The notes beneath the pieces are model-generated. The model did not search any database, was not told the DNA's origin, and saw only the letters and a list, made by a program, of their open reading frames with translations. From Microbacteriaceae bacterium (GTDB lineage: Bacteria > Actinomycetota > Actinomycetes > Actinomycetales > Microbacteriaceae), in assembly GCA_019638805.1 (NCBI GenBank), contig JAHBTA010000004.1, forward strand, positions 372,001-436,000: a DNA stretch of 64,000 bases. The letters are read 5' to 3'. Numbering within the stretch: the stretch's first letter is position 1; each line of letters begins with the position of its first letter. Of this stretch, positions 44,111 to 52,872 are shown piece after piece. A program made the translations under genes and the position numbers.

Positions 44111-44523
44111 TCTGTCCTCCGCTTTCCGATTCCCTTGATGGCTCTGAGGTCGCGCTGGATGCTGTCGATCGACTCGGTCGGGACGGGGGGCACCCCGCGC
44201 ATCAGGATTCGATACCCGATGAGACCCAGGATCGCGCCCGCGATCAGCAGGACGGCCGCGACCAGGAGGGCTGCGAGCCAGCCGGGCATGACCTGCGACA
44301 GCGCGAGGATCGCCGCGGTGAGCAGCATGCCGAGCATGCCCAGCAGGATGATGGCGGCGCCGGCGATGAGGCCGGCCCCGACGCCGAGCGCCTTGAGCTT
44401 CGCGGTGAGCTCGACCTTGACGAGCTCGATCTCGCGCATGACGAGCTCCTGCACCAGCGTGGGGATGCTGGTGACCAGCTCGATGAGCGAGCGCTTGCGA
44501 GGTGCCGGGCTCGGCGTGGTCAT
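44107..44523 (-). CDS. Act-membrane (holin-like) superfamily protein
   Basis: 138 residues with an amphipathic N-terminal helix (LVQELVMREIELVKVELTAKLKAL) and two long hydrophobic segments, the layout of the actinobacterial putative holin-like superfamily (PF07332). Together with its neighbours it forms a three-gene envelope unit that is commonly conserved in this group. Function is not established. Confidence 0.8.
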   Translation of the reverse strand: MTTPSPAPRKRSLIELVTSIPTLVQELVMREIELVKVELTAKLKALGVGAGLIAGAAIILLGMLGMLLTAAILALSQVMPGWLAALLVAAVLLIAGAILGLIGYRILMRGVPPVPTESIDSIQRDLRAIKGIGKRRTE

Positions 44524-44536
44524 GCCGGTGCCCCGG

Positions 44537-44842
44537 TCAGCTGGACTTCGACGTGCTGGACTTGGTCGACCCGGACTTCGACCCGCCGCGGTTATCGGCG
44601 GCGGGCTTCTTGCCCTGCACCTGGGCCACGACCTTCTTCGCGTTGTCGCTCACGAAGTCGGCCACCTCGGGGGCCTTGTCCTTCACGAAGTCCTCGACCG
44701 CATCCATCTGCTTCTGCACGCGCGGGTCGTTCCAGACCTTCAGGGCCGCCTCGCGGAGCTGCTCGTACTTCTCACGGCCGGCGCGGGTGCCGAGCACGTA
44801 TCCCAGCCCGAGTCCGGCGACGAACAGGATCTTGCCTCGCAT
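44537..44842 (-). CDS. YtxH-like small membrane protein
   Basis: 101 residues from ATG 44842. It begins MRGKILFVAGLGLGYVLGTRAGREKYEQL, a glycine-rich membrane segment followed by GTRAGREKY, which is very typical of YtxH-like proteins. A charged helix follows, with a Ser/Lys/Thr-rich disordered end. First gene of the three-gene group ending at 43874. Possibly a stress or envelope protein; function unknown. Confidence 0.78.
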   Translation of the reverse strand: MRGKILFVAGLGLGYVLGTRAGREKYEQLREAALKVWNDPRVQKQMDAVEDFVKDKAPEVADFVSDNAKKVVAQVQGKKPAADNRGGSKSGSTKSSTSKSS

Positions 44843-45016
44843 GATGCACTCCAGTCTGCGGGTCCGTCGGTGACAGCCGTCAAGCCTAGACCCTCGTCTC
44901 CCAGCCTCGCCCACCGGATGCATTCCGTCAACGGAATGCGAGAACGGTCCAGTGCACTCCCAGGCGACGGCGGCGCTCTCAGCCCGCCGCCGTCGCGCGG
45001 GGTACGCCGAAGACGA

Positions 45017-45053
45017 CGCCGCGCCCCTGTGTCTCAGCCCACGGGGCGCGGCG
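45017..45053 (-). terminator. 11-bp GC-rich stem hairpin after the LAYTG protein gene
   Basis: Arms CGCCGCGCCCC (45017-45027) and its exact complement (45043-45053) around a 15-base loop, 15 bases beyond the stop of the minus-strand wall-protein gene. A likely terminator. Confidence 0.7.
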
Positions 45054-45068
45054 CCGCCGCTTCGGAGG

Positions 45069-47015
45069 TCAGGTCGTCAGCTTGGCGCTGCGGCGTCGAG
45101 CCGAGCGAGTGGCGAACATGGCCAGGCCCGCGACCATGAAGGCGTCCGCCGCGACCAGGAGTCCCATCGGGGACTGGCCGGTGTAGGCGAGCGTCTCGGT
45201 GTCGCACACTGCGGGCTTCTTGAAGTCGACCGTCCAGCTGGTCTGCACTCCGTCGGCGAACACGTAGTCAGGCGTGTTCGCGGTCGCGGTGATGGAGACG
45301 GTGCCGGCGGCCGCTGCGGTGTACTTGCCCTGCGCGACCTGCGACCCGTTGACCGTCCAGATGACGGCGTCGGCGTCGGTCAGGTCGTTGCCGAGCGTGT
45401 ACGAACCGCTGCTGAAGCATCCGATCTGGTTGGACGAGACCGCGGGGGTCACCGGCGGGTGCAGCGGGATGCACTCACCCGGCGAGACCGTGCCCTCGAA
45501 GGGCAGCGAGATGCCGGCGGCCAGCGTGTACTTGGTCGTGTCGTAGGTCACGGTCACCGTGTGCGGGCCGGGTGTCACGTCATACGTCCCGGGCGCCACG
45601 AGCACGCCGTCGAGGTAGTACGTGACGTTGTCCGCCGGGAAGATCGTGACCGTCGCGGAGGCAACGGAGCGGGAGGACGCCGCCGCCACGACCCGCGAGG
45701 AGACCGCCGCACCGGGGCCGGCGTCGACCAGAACGTCGCTGTCGTCGCAGTACCCGTTGGCCCACTTCGGCTCCACCGGCCGCACCTTGGCCTTGCAGTC
45801 GCCGCGGTCCACGAACTGGTAGTCGTAGGAGAACGGCGCGGCCTGGTACTTGGTGGTGTCGTCGACCGTCGCCTTGACGTAGAGGTGCGTGCCGGCGGCG
45901 ACCGTGAAGGTGGTGTCGGCCGTGATCGGGACCGCGCTGTAGGTCACGCCGTCGGTGCTCACCTCGTAGACCACGTGCTCGACGTAGTACAGCGTGTAGG
46001 TCGACGGGGGAACGACACCGGGCGCGACATCCACGTTGCAGGTGTCGTTCGACACGGTCGGGGTCTTCGGCAGCACCTCGGTCAGGCAGCTGCCGGCCTG
46101 ATCCACGGTGTAGTCGTAGATCTTCGCGCTGTCGCCGCCCTTCAGCCGGTAGTAGTTGGCCTCGTCGGCGCGCGCGATGATCTGCACCGCGGTCACGCCG
46201 TCCGGCACGTCGTACCATCCGGTCGCGGTGACGGTCTCGGTGCCGTTGATCTTGACCGAGTAGATGACGCCGGTGGTGTCCGGGATGAAGTACTGCGCGA
46301 GCTTGTGCTGACCCGGCCCGGTGCAGACCTGCTTCTGGAAGTCGGGCTCGACGGGCTGCACCTCCACCGTGCACAGCTCGGGTTCGGTGAACGTGAACTT
46401 CCAGCTCGAGGTTCCGGTGATCTTGTACTTCGAGTTCGCCGCCTCGGCCGTGATGTTCACGGTCGTCCCGTTGGTCGCCGGGTAGGTTCCGGGCGCGGTG
46501 ACCACGCCGTCGACCTTGTAGACGACGCCGGTGACATCCTTGAGCGTGTAGCTCGGCGCGCTGAACTGGTTGGGCCCGGTGCACACCGAGGGCGAGGAGG
46601 TCGCCTCGGGCGTCACCTTGATGCAGCCCGTCGGGAACGAGTCCTTGCCCCACCAGCCGCTGTTCTGGCTGTACACGTCGTCCTTCGTGGTCGACGTGTC
46701 GCCATCCCAGAACCCGGTGAGCACGAGCTCGAGGTTCTGCGGCTCGGTGACGGTCTGGATGAACGTCTTGGTCTCGTTGAAGCCCAGGCTCGTGCCGACC
46801 GGCACGACGTCGGGCATGTTGGATGCCGTGATGACCTCGGTCTTGTTCGACTCGGAGTTGGTCACGGACCAGGTCACCGTGTAGGCGCCGTCCACGGCGC
46901 AGGTGACCTTCGGCTTGATGGTGTTGTGGTGCGCGCTGGCCGGACTGGCCACGAGCGCCACCACGCCCAGGGAGAGCACGGCCGTGATGAGGCCGGCGAA
47001 GAGCTTCTTGAACAT
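45069..47015 (-). CDS. Sortase-anchored surface protein with LAYTG signal
   Basis: 648 residues from ATG 47015. A signal peptide (FKKLFAGLITAVLSLGVVALVASPASA, cleavage near 29) is followed by a series of beta-sandwich segments, several starting with a cysteine and CTGPN/CTGPGQ, with linkers such as VEVQPVEPDF and KVRPVEPKW. The end holds the sorting signal LAYTG (609-613), a membrane span and the basic tail RSARRRSAK. LAxTG signals are typically handled by class E sortases in high-GC Gram-positives. No sortase is in the window. The gene is Thr/Ser/Val rich and its binding partner is unknown. Confidence 0.83.
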   Translation of the reverse strand: MFKKLFAGLITAVLSLGVVALVASPASAHHNTIKPKVTCAVDGAYTVTWSVTNSESNKTEVITASNMPDVVPVGTSLGFNETKTFIQTVTEPQNLELVLTGFWDGDTSTTKDDVYSQNSGWWGKDSFPTGCIKVTPEATSSPSVCTGPNQFSAPSYTLKDVTGVVYKVDGVVTAPGTYPATNGTTVNITAEAANSKYKITGTSSWKFTFTEPELCTVEVQPVEPDFQKQVCTGPGQHKLAQYFIPDTTGVIYSVKINGTETVTATGWYDVPDGVTAVQIIARADEANYYRLKGGDSAKIYDYTVDQAGSCLTEVLPKTPTVSNDTCNVDVAPGVVPPSTYTLYYVEHVVYEVSTDGVTYSAVPITADTTFTVAAGTHLYVKATVDDTTKYQAAPFSYDYQFVDRGDCKAKVRPVEPKWANGYCDDSDVLVDAGPGAAVSSRVVAAASSRSVASATVTIFPADNVTYYLDGVLVAPGTYDVTPGPHTVTVTYDTTKYTLAAGISLPFEGTVSPGECIPLHPPVTPAVSSNQIGCFSSGSYTLGNDLTDADAVIWTVNGSQVAQGKYTAAAAGTVSITATANTPDYVFADGVQTSWTVDFKKPAVCDTETLAYTGQSPMGLLVAADAFMVAGLAMFATRSARRRSAKLTT

Positions 47016-47390
47016 GTTGGGGGACCCTTGCTGAGAGGACCTGCGCGGCAGCGCAGACATGCGGGGACGGCGCGCGGGGGCGCGCCGGGAGGCGCGCCGG
47101 GGCGCGCCGAGTCAACCGGCCGGGGGACCGGTGAGGCGGGGGGAGCGGGCGGGGAAGCCCGCGAAGAACGGGGAAAGCGGGGGGATTTGGGGGGGCGGGT
47201 ACTCCTCGGAAAACGAATCGACCATGTCCGCGGGGGGTGCGGGTCAGGCGTTTCGGGTGCCAAGCCCGCTCGGACATTCGTGACGCTAGCACGTCCCCCA
47301 AAAGGATGACACCCGTTCGGGGGTCACCCTCGAGCCACTGGACGGGTGAAGGGGCGGGTTAAGGCGCCCCGGACGACCCCTCGAGAGGTC
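47016..47390. other. Intergenic leader region with purine-rich tracts and three GGCGCGCC palindromes
   Basis: 375 bases between the LAYTG gene and the serine-hydrolase gene. It contains GGCGCGCC at 47079-47086, 47091-47098 and 47101-47108, then long G-rich stretches (about 47130-47205) and an AT-richer patch (GGAAAACGAATCGACC) that may hold the promoter of the LAYTG gene. No gene seen. The palindromes would be in the 5' untranslated RNA and could fold strongly. Confidence 0.55.
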
Positions 47391-48299
47391 TCAGTGCACG
47401 TACTCGAGCAGGTCGAAACCGGTCGTGCGCATGGCGTCGAGCACGCGCAGTCGAGCCGCGATCCCGTCGTCGTGGAACTGCACCGACACCGCGTAGGCCA
47501 CCCCCGCCCGGGGGCCGCGCAGCACGCCGGCCTCGGCGCGCACACCCGTGTCCGTGCCGGTCTTGTTCACCAGCAGGAGCCCGTGGTCGGCGCCGCGGTG
47601 CGAGAGCGGGTCGAGCCCGAATGCGCTCGCCACCATCGACAGGTCGGCGTTGAGGGACAGCCAGCCGAGCACGCGGCTCGAGGTCAGGTTGTCGACCACC
47701 TCGCCGCGGGCGAGCGACGAGAACAGCCACATGAGCTCGGCGGTCGAGCCGACGGAGAGCTGGGGAGCGTCGTCCGGCCCCCGTGAGTCGCGCACCAGGT
47801 CGAGCAGCGCCGTCCGCAGCAGGCCGAGCTCTTCGGTGCGGCTGCGCACGGCCGGGAGCCCGACCTGGCGGAGCAGCACGTTGGTGGCCAGGTTGTCGGA
47901 GGTCGCGCCGACGAGCGACGCCAGGTCCGCGATCGGAAGGGAGGGCGCCTGGAGGTGCTGCCACACGCCCGAGTCGCCCACGGCATCCCGCGGCGTCTTG
48001 TCGAGGATGCCGTAAGCGTTCGCGTCCCGCTCGGTGAGCCGTGCCGACACTTCGATGAGCAACAGGATCTTGCCGATGGATGCGGTGGGCAGCACGATGC
48101 GCTCGTCGATCGCCACGAGCACGCGGCCGCTATCGAGATCCATGACCGAGGCCGAGACGCGTGCACCCTCGTAGGCGAGGTCGCCGAGCGCCGTGAAGGT
48201 GCTCGCGAAGGTCTCCGCCGCGCGCGGGGCGCGGTGCTGCGGCTCCCGGGCAGCGCGGATCCGGGAGCTGCGTTCGCGGCCTACGGCGATCTCTACCAA
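47391..48299 (-). CDS. Class A beta-lactamase-like serine hydrolase
   Basis: 302 residues. All three active-site motifs of the penicillin-recognising fold are present: S74-x-x-K77 in TASIGK, S134-D-N136 in ATSDNLATN, and K246-T-G in NKTGTDTG. The start is TTG 48299, overlapping the end of the upstream peptidase gene; no signal peptide or lipobox is visible, so it is either cytoplasmic or the true N-terminus is not recognised. Class A lactamases are normally exported, so a role as an intracellular hydrolase or esterase is also possible. The Glu166 omega-loop motif (ExxLN) is not apparent, which argues against efficient lactam hydrolysis. Confidence 0.78.
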   Translation of the reverse strand: MVEIAVGRERSSRIRAAREPQHRAPRAAETFASTFTALGDLAYEGARVSASVMDLDSGRVLVAIDERIVLPTASIGKILLLIEVSARLTERDANAYGILDKTPRDAVGDSGVWQHLQAPSLPIADLASLVGATSDNLATNVLLRQVGLPAVRSRTEELGLLRTALLDLVRDSRGPDDAPQLSVGSTAELMWLFSSLARGEVVDNLTSSRVLGWLSLNADLSMVASAFGLDPLSHRGADHGLLLVNKTGTDTGVRAEAGVLRGPRAGVAYAVSVQFHDDGIAARLRVLDAMRTTGFDLLEYVH

Positions 48300-50257
48300 A
48301 TGGTCACTCTGTCTTCCGGGTCGAGCCAGAGGGCGTCGGCGGGGCCCACCCCGAACGCCGACGAGAACACTTCGATGTTACGAACGATCTGGTTGCAGCG
48401 GAACTCCGCGGGCGAATGCGGGTCGATCGACAGCAGCCGCAGGGCCTCCTCGTCGCGCAGCTTGGTCTGCCACGCCTGGGCCCAGCTGAGGAAGAACCGC
48501 TCGGCCCCGGTGAGCCCATCGACCACGGGCGGCTCGGCGCCGCCCAGCGACAGCTCGTACGCCTTCCAGGCGATGCCGAGCCCGCCGAGGTCGCCGATGT
48601 TCTCGCCGATCGTGAGGTCGCCCTTGACATGGTGGCCGGGCAGCTGCGCCGGTTCCAGCGCGTCGTACTGGGCGATCAGGGATGCGGTGCGCGCCTCGAA
48701 CGCGGCCCTGTCCTCCTCGGTCCACCAGTCCGTCAGCCGGCCGTCGCCGTCGTAGCGCGAGCCCTGGTCGTCGAAGCCGTGCCCGATCTCGTGCCCGATG
48801 ACGGCGCCGATCGCGCCGTAGTTGGCGGCCGGATCGCGGTCCTCGTCGAAGAACGGATGCTGCAGGATGGCCGCCGGGAAGACGATCTCGTTGAAGCCCG
48901 GGTTGTAGTACGCGTTGATCGTCTGCGGTGTCATGAACCATTCGTCGCGGTCGATGGGCTTGCCGATCTTGCCGAGCTCGCGCTGGAACTCGAACTCCGT
49001 CGTGGCCCGCACGTTCGCGATGAGGTCGTCGGGAACGATGCTCAGGCTCGAGTAGTCGCGCCATTTCACCGGGTAGCCGATCTTGGGGGTGAACTTGCCC
49101 AGCTTCTCGAGGGCGCGCTCGCGGGTCGCGGGCGTCATCCACTCGAGGGTCTCGATGCTGCGACGGTAGGCCTCGATCAGGTTGGCGACCAGCGCATCCA
49201 TGGCGGTCTTCGCCGCCGGGCTGAAGTGCCGGTCGACGTAGATGCGGCCGACCGCCTCGCCCATCGATCCCTCGACCATGCTCACCCCGCGCTTCCAGCG
49301 GGCGCGCAGCTCGGGGGTCCCGGTGAGGGTCTTCCCGTAGAAGTCGAAGTTGGCCTGCACCACCTCGGCGTGCAGGTACGACGCCGAGGACCGGACGACC
49401 TGCCAGGCCAGCCAGTCGCGCCAGGCGTCGAGGCGCTCGGGCACGAGCAGACCGGCGAGCCCCTCGAGGAAGCTCGGCTCGCGCACCACCACCTCGGCGA
49501 ACGAGCCGTCCGGCACGTCGAGCCCGGCGAGCCACACCTGGAGGTGGTCCCCGCCGGTGAGCGCGGCCGCGTCGGCCCACGGCATGAGGTTGTAGACGGC
49601 CTGGCTGTCGCGCGTGCGCACGTTGTCCCAGTGGTGAGCGGCGATCGCGGTCTCCAGGTCGAGGACGCGCTCGGCGCGTGCCCCCGGGTCGTCGAGCCCG
49701 GCCATCCCGAGCATGCGCTCGAGGTGCGCGCGGTACGCGGAGCGGATCTCGGCGAACTTCTCCTCGCGGTAGTACGACTCGTCGGGCAGGCCCAGTCCGC
49801 CCTGCTCGAGGAACACGAGGTAGCGCTCCGGGTCGCCCGGGTCGTTGTCGACGAAGGCCTGCAGGAACCCGCTCACCCCCAGGCGCTCGAGCCGGCCGAG
49901 GCGCAGCACGAGCGACGCGATGTCGTCAACCGCGAGCGCCGCCGCCAGGTCGTCGGCGATGGCCGACCAGCCGCGCTGCTCGATGCGCTCCTCGTCCATG
50001 AAGCTCGCATACAGGTCACCGATCTTGCGCTCCTCGGTGCCGGGCTTCGCCGACTGCGCCTCCTCGATGATCTCGCGCACGGCCTTCTCGGCCTCCTCCG
50101 CGAGGACGTAGAACGAGCCGTAGCGCGCCTTGTCGGACGGGATCTCGGTGCGCGCGATCCACTTCCCGTTCACGTGCCGGAACAGGTCGTCCTGGGGCCG
50201 GATCGCGGGGTCGAGTTCGGCCAGGTCGATGCCGGCGGAGAGGGCGGGGTCGGTCAT
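48293..50257 (-). CDS. pepO: M13 family zinc metallopeptidase (PepO/neprilysin-like)
   Basis: 654 residues. Zinc motif HEIGH at 489-493 within VIGHEIGHGFDDQGSRYDGDG, a third ligand in GENIGDLGG, the substrate-binding NAYYNPGFNEIVFPAAIL, and the C-terminal VRNIEVFSSAFGV. M13 enzymes degrade small peptides. It has no signal peptide, like other bacterial PepO endopeptidases that act in the cytoplasm. The 3' end overlaps the serine-hydrolase gene by seven bases. Confidence 0.92.
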   Translation of the reverse strand: MTDPALSAGIDLAELDPAIRPQDDLFRHVNGKWIARTEIPSDKARYGSFYVLAEEAEKAVREIIEEAQSAKPGTEERKIGDLYASFMDEERIEQRGWSAIADDLAAALAVDDIASLVLRLGRLERLGVSGFLQAFVDNDPGDPERYLVFLEQGGLGLPDESYYREEKFAEIRSAYRAHLERMLGMAGLDDPGARAERVLDLETAIAAHHWDNVRTRDSQAVYNLMPWADAAALTGGDHLQVWLAGLDVPDGSFAEVVVREPSFLEGLAGLLVPERLDAWRDWLAWQVVRSSASYLHAEVVQANFDFYGKTLTGTPELRARWKRGVSMVEGSMGEAVGRIYVDRHFSPAAKTAMDALVANLIEAYRRSIETLEWMTPATRERALEKLGKFTPKIGYPVKWRDYSSLSIVPDDLIANVRATTEFEFQRELGKIGKPIDRDEWFMTPQTINAYYNPGFNEIVFPAAILQHPFFDEDRDPAANYGAIGAVIGHEIGHGFDDQGSRYDGDGRLTDWWTEEDRAAFEARTASLIAQYDALEPAQLPGHHVKGDLTIGENIGDLGGLGIAWKAYELSLGGAEPPVVDGLTGAERFFLSWAQAWQTKLRDEEALRLLSIDPHSPAEFRCNQIVRNIEVFSSAFGVGPADALWLDPEDRVTIW

Positions 50258-50332
50258 GCTCCGAGCCTATGCTCCGCCTGCTGCGCGGGCCGACGCGCGG
50301 CTGACGCGGCGGGCCCGGCTAGCGTTGCCGTC

Positions 50333-51664
50333 ATGGCTGCACCGCCGCGGCGGCATGCCGCCCTCGACCGGCGGATCGCGGGGCTCGCGATCCCGGCCCT
50401 GGGCGCCCTCGTGGCCGAGCCGCTCTTCCTGGCCACCGACACCGCACTCGTCGGGCACCTGGGCGCGGCTCCCCTGGCCGGACTCGGGATCGCGAGCACC
50501 GTGCTGCAGACCGCCATCGGCCTGCTGATCTTCCTGGCCTACGCCACCACGCCGACCGTCGCCCGGCGACTCGGCGCGGGGGACGAGGCGGGCGCGGTGC
50601 GAGCCGGGATCGACGGGCTCTGGCTCGCCCTCGGCGTGGGCGCCGTCCTGGCGGTGGCCGGGGTCACGCTCGGGCCGCTCGCGGTCACGGCATTCGGTCC
50701 TGAGCCCGAGGTGGCCGCCCAGGCGGACACCTACCTGCGGATCTCGTGCCTCGGCCTGCCCGCCATGCTGCTCGTGATCGCAGCGACCGGTCTGTTCCGC
50801 GGGATGCAGGACACCCGCACCCCGCTCGTCATCGCCATCGCCGGATTCGGCGCGAACGCCGTGCTCAACGCCGCCCTGATCTACGGCGCGGGCTGGGGCA
50901 TCGCCGGGTCGGCCGTGGGCACGGTCCTGGCCCAGACCGGCATGGCGCTCGCGTGCGCCGTCATCGCGATCCGCACGACACGGCGTCTGGGGGCGTCGCT
51001 GCGCCCCGGGCTGCGGGGTGTCTCGTCCTCCGCGGTCGCGGGCGGCTGGCTGCTGCTGCGCACCGCATCCCTTCGCACCGCCCTGGTCGCCACGACCGTG
51101 GTCGCCACGGGGGCCGGGACCACGACGCTGGCCGCCACCCAGGTGCTGCTGACCCTCTACTTCGCCGTCGCGCTCGCGCTCGACGCCCTCGCGATCGCGG
51201 GGCAGGCCCTCGTCGGCCACGGACTGGGCGCCGACCGGGTGGATGACGTGCGCGCCACCCTGCGCCGACTCCTGTTCTGGGGTCTGGTCGCCTCCGTCGC
51301 CCTCGGGGCGCTGCTCGCGGCCGTGAGCCCGGTGCTGGGCGCGGTCTTCACCTCCGACCCGGTCGTTCTGGCGGCCATCCCGCCCGGCCTCCTCGTGCTG
51401 GCGGCCTCGCTGCCGATCGGCGCCGTCGTCTTCGTGCTCGACGGAGTGCTCATCGGTGCGGGCGACGCGCGCTACCTGGCCTGGACGGGCATCCTCAACC
51501 TCGCGGTCTACCTACCGCTTCTGTGGTGGGCATCGACGGCCCCCGGCGGTGCGGCGGCGGTCGCGGCGATCCAGGCGGCGTTCTGCATCGGCTTCCTCGC
51601 GGCGCGCGCGGTCACACTCGCGCTGCGCGCGCGCGGGACGGCCTGGATGGTCACCGGGGCGTGA
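50333..51664 (+). CDS. MATE family efflux protein (DinF-like)
   Basis: 443 residues with about 12 hydrophobic segments. N-terminal motifs ALDRRIAGLAIPALGALVAEPLFLATDTALVGHLG and GLGIASTVLQT, and the central GLFRGMQDTRTPLVIA, are typical of the DinF subgroup of MATE transporters, which export drugs or metabolites in exchange for cations. It starts at ATG 50333, divergent from pepO across 75 bases. Substrate unknown. Confidence 0.88.
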   Translation: MAAPPRRHAALDRRIAGLAIPALGALVAEPLFLATDTALVGHLGAAPLAGLGIASTVLQTAIGLLIFLAYATTPTVARRLGAGDEAGAVRAGIDGLWLALGVGAVLAVAGVTLGPLAVTAFGPEPEVAAQADTYLRISCLGLPAMLLVIAATGLFRGMQDTRTPLVIAIAGFGANAVLNAALIYGAGWGIAGSAVGTVLAQTGMALACAVIAIRTTRRLGASLRPGLRGVSSSAVAGGWLLLRTASLRTALVATTVVATGAGTTTLAATQVLLTLYFAVALALDALAIAGQALVGHGLGADRVDDVRATLRRLLFWGLVASVALGALLAAVSPVLGAVFTSDPVVLAAIPPGLLVLAASLPIGAVVFVLDGVLIGAGDARYLAWTGILNLAVYLPLLWWASTAPGGAAAVAAIQAAFCIGFLAARAVTLALRARGTAWMVTGA

Positions 51665-51677
51665 CGCCGGCTCGCTC

Positions 51678-52781
51678 TCAGTGGGGCGCGAGCCCCGTCG
51701 TCGTGCCCACCCGCAGTTCGCTGCGCAGCTCGACCCCGCGGCCGGAGTCGCCGGCGAGCTCGGCCAGCACCGCCTCCGCCGCCACGCGGCCCTTGTCGAT
51801 CGCGGGCTGCACGAGCGTGGTGAGCACGCCCTCGATCGCGCCCTCCAGCCGGATGCCGTCGAACCCGAGAACGCTGAGCTCGGCGGGCACCGCGATGCCG
51901 AGCTCCTCGGCCACCCGCAGAACCCCGACCGCGAGCAGGTCGCTCTGCGCGACGATCGCGGTCGGACGCGCGCCCGACGGGACGTCCAGCAGAGTGCGCG
52001 CCGCCCGCATCCCCTCGTCGATCGTGCTGCCCGCGGTGGAGACCGCGATCGCGTCGGGGAAGACCTGGCGGGCGCCTGCGAGACGCTCCAGCGTGCCGAA
52101 GGCGGTCGACGAGCGCAGGCGCTCCGGCGAGACCTCGCCGCGCGTGTGCCCGGCGTCGATGGGCAGCGTCACGATCGCGACCCTCCGGTGGCCCAGGTCG
52201 CGCAGGTGTTCGGCGCCCCGCCTGCTCGCGTCGCGGTTGTCCAGATCGATGGCGACCACGCCATCCATGCGTTCGGCCTCGATCGCGACCACGGGGATCC
52301 GGCGCCGGTGCAGTGCCTCGACCGAGCGCACGATGTCGGTGCTGCAGCCCAGCAGAATGGCCGCGTCGATGGGCGCCGATTCGAGCTCGGATGCGCTGTC
52401 CACCGCGCGCGGGATGACCAGCAACCCGAGGCGCTCGTCCCCGAATCCCTCGCCGATGCCATCGAGCAGGGCGAGGTTCATCGGGTCGCGGAACGCGTCG
52501 GCGAGGCGGTCCTCGGTGACGACCCCCACGACTCCGGTACGGCCGCGGCGCAGCGACCTGGCCGTGGGGTCCGGGCCCGCGTAGTCGAGGGCGGCGGCGG
52601 CCGCGAGCACCTTCGCCCTGGTGGCGTCGGAGACCGGGCCGCGACCGCTGAAGACGAGCGACGCGGTCGACACCGAGACGCCGGCCCGTGAGGCGACGCG
52701 GGCCAGGGTCGGCCGCGCCGCGCGCGTCGGTGCACTCGGGGCCATCGCGCGCCCGTCCGGTCTGCTTGCCTGCTCGCCCAT
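51678..52781 (-). CDS. LacI family transcriptional regulator
   Basis: 367 residues from ATG 52781; ATG 52745 is an alternative closer to the fold. The LacI helix-turn-helix is TLARVASRAGVSVSTASLVFSGRGPVSDATRAKVLAAAAALDY, and the periplasmic-binding-like core follows. It is divergent from an MFS transporter, with a 28-bp perfect palindrome between them, so it very likely represses that transporter and itself. The ligand is unknown. Confidence 0.9.
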   Translation of the reverse strand: MGEQASRPDGRAMAPSAPTRAARPTLARVASRAGVSVSTASLVFSGRGPVSDATRAKVLAAAAALDYAGPDPTARSLRRGRTGVVGVVTEDRLADAFRDPMNLALLDGIGEGFGDERLGLLVIPRAVDSASELESAPIDAAILLGCSTDIVRSVEALHRRRIPVVAIEAERMDGVVAIDLDNRDASRRGAEHLRDLGHRRVAIVTLPIDAGHTRGEVSPERLRSSTAFGTLERLAGARQVFPDAIAVSTAGSTIDEGMRAARTLLDVPSGARPTAIVAQSDLLAVGVLRVAEELGIAVPAELSVLGFDGIRLEGAIEGVLTTLVQPAIDKGRVAAEAVLAELAGDSGRGVELRSELRVGTTTGLAPH

Positions 52782-52796
52782 CGAGCGTTATCGTAC

Positions 52797-52824
52797 TCGA
52801 AACGATTCGATCGAATCGTTTCGA
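52797..52824. promoter_or_regulatory. 28-bp perfect palindromic LacI-type operator
   Basis: TCGAAACGATTCGA (52797-52810) followed by its exact reverse complement (52811-52824). Each half contains a GAAACGATTC near-palindrome with central CG, the usual LacI-family site, so this may be two overlapping operators. It lies between the divergent lacI-type and MFS genes. Confidence 0.85.
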
Positions 52825-52872
52825 TGGATTTCGACAGCCAGCCACCCGCGCCGGCCGAGACAGCAGGAAGCC

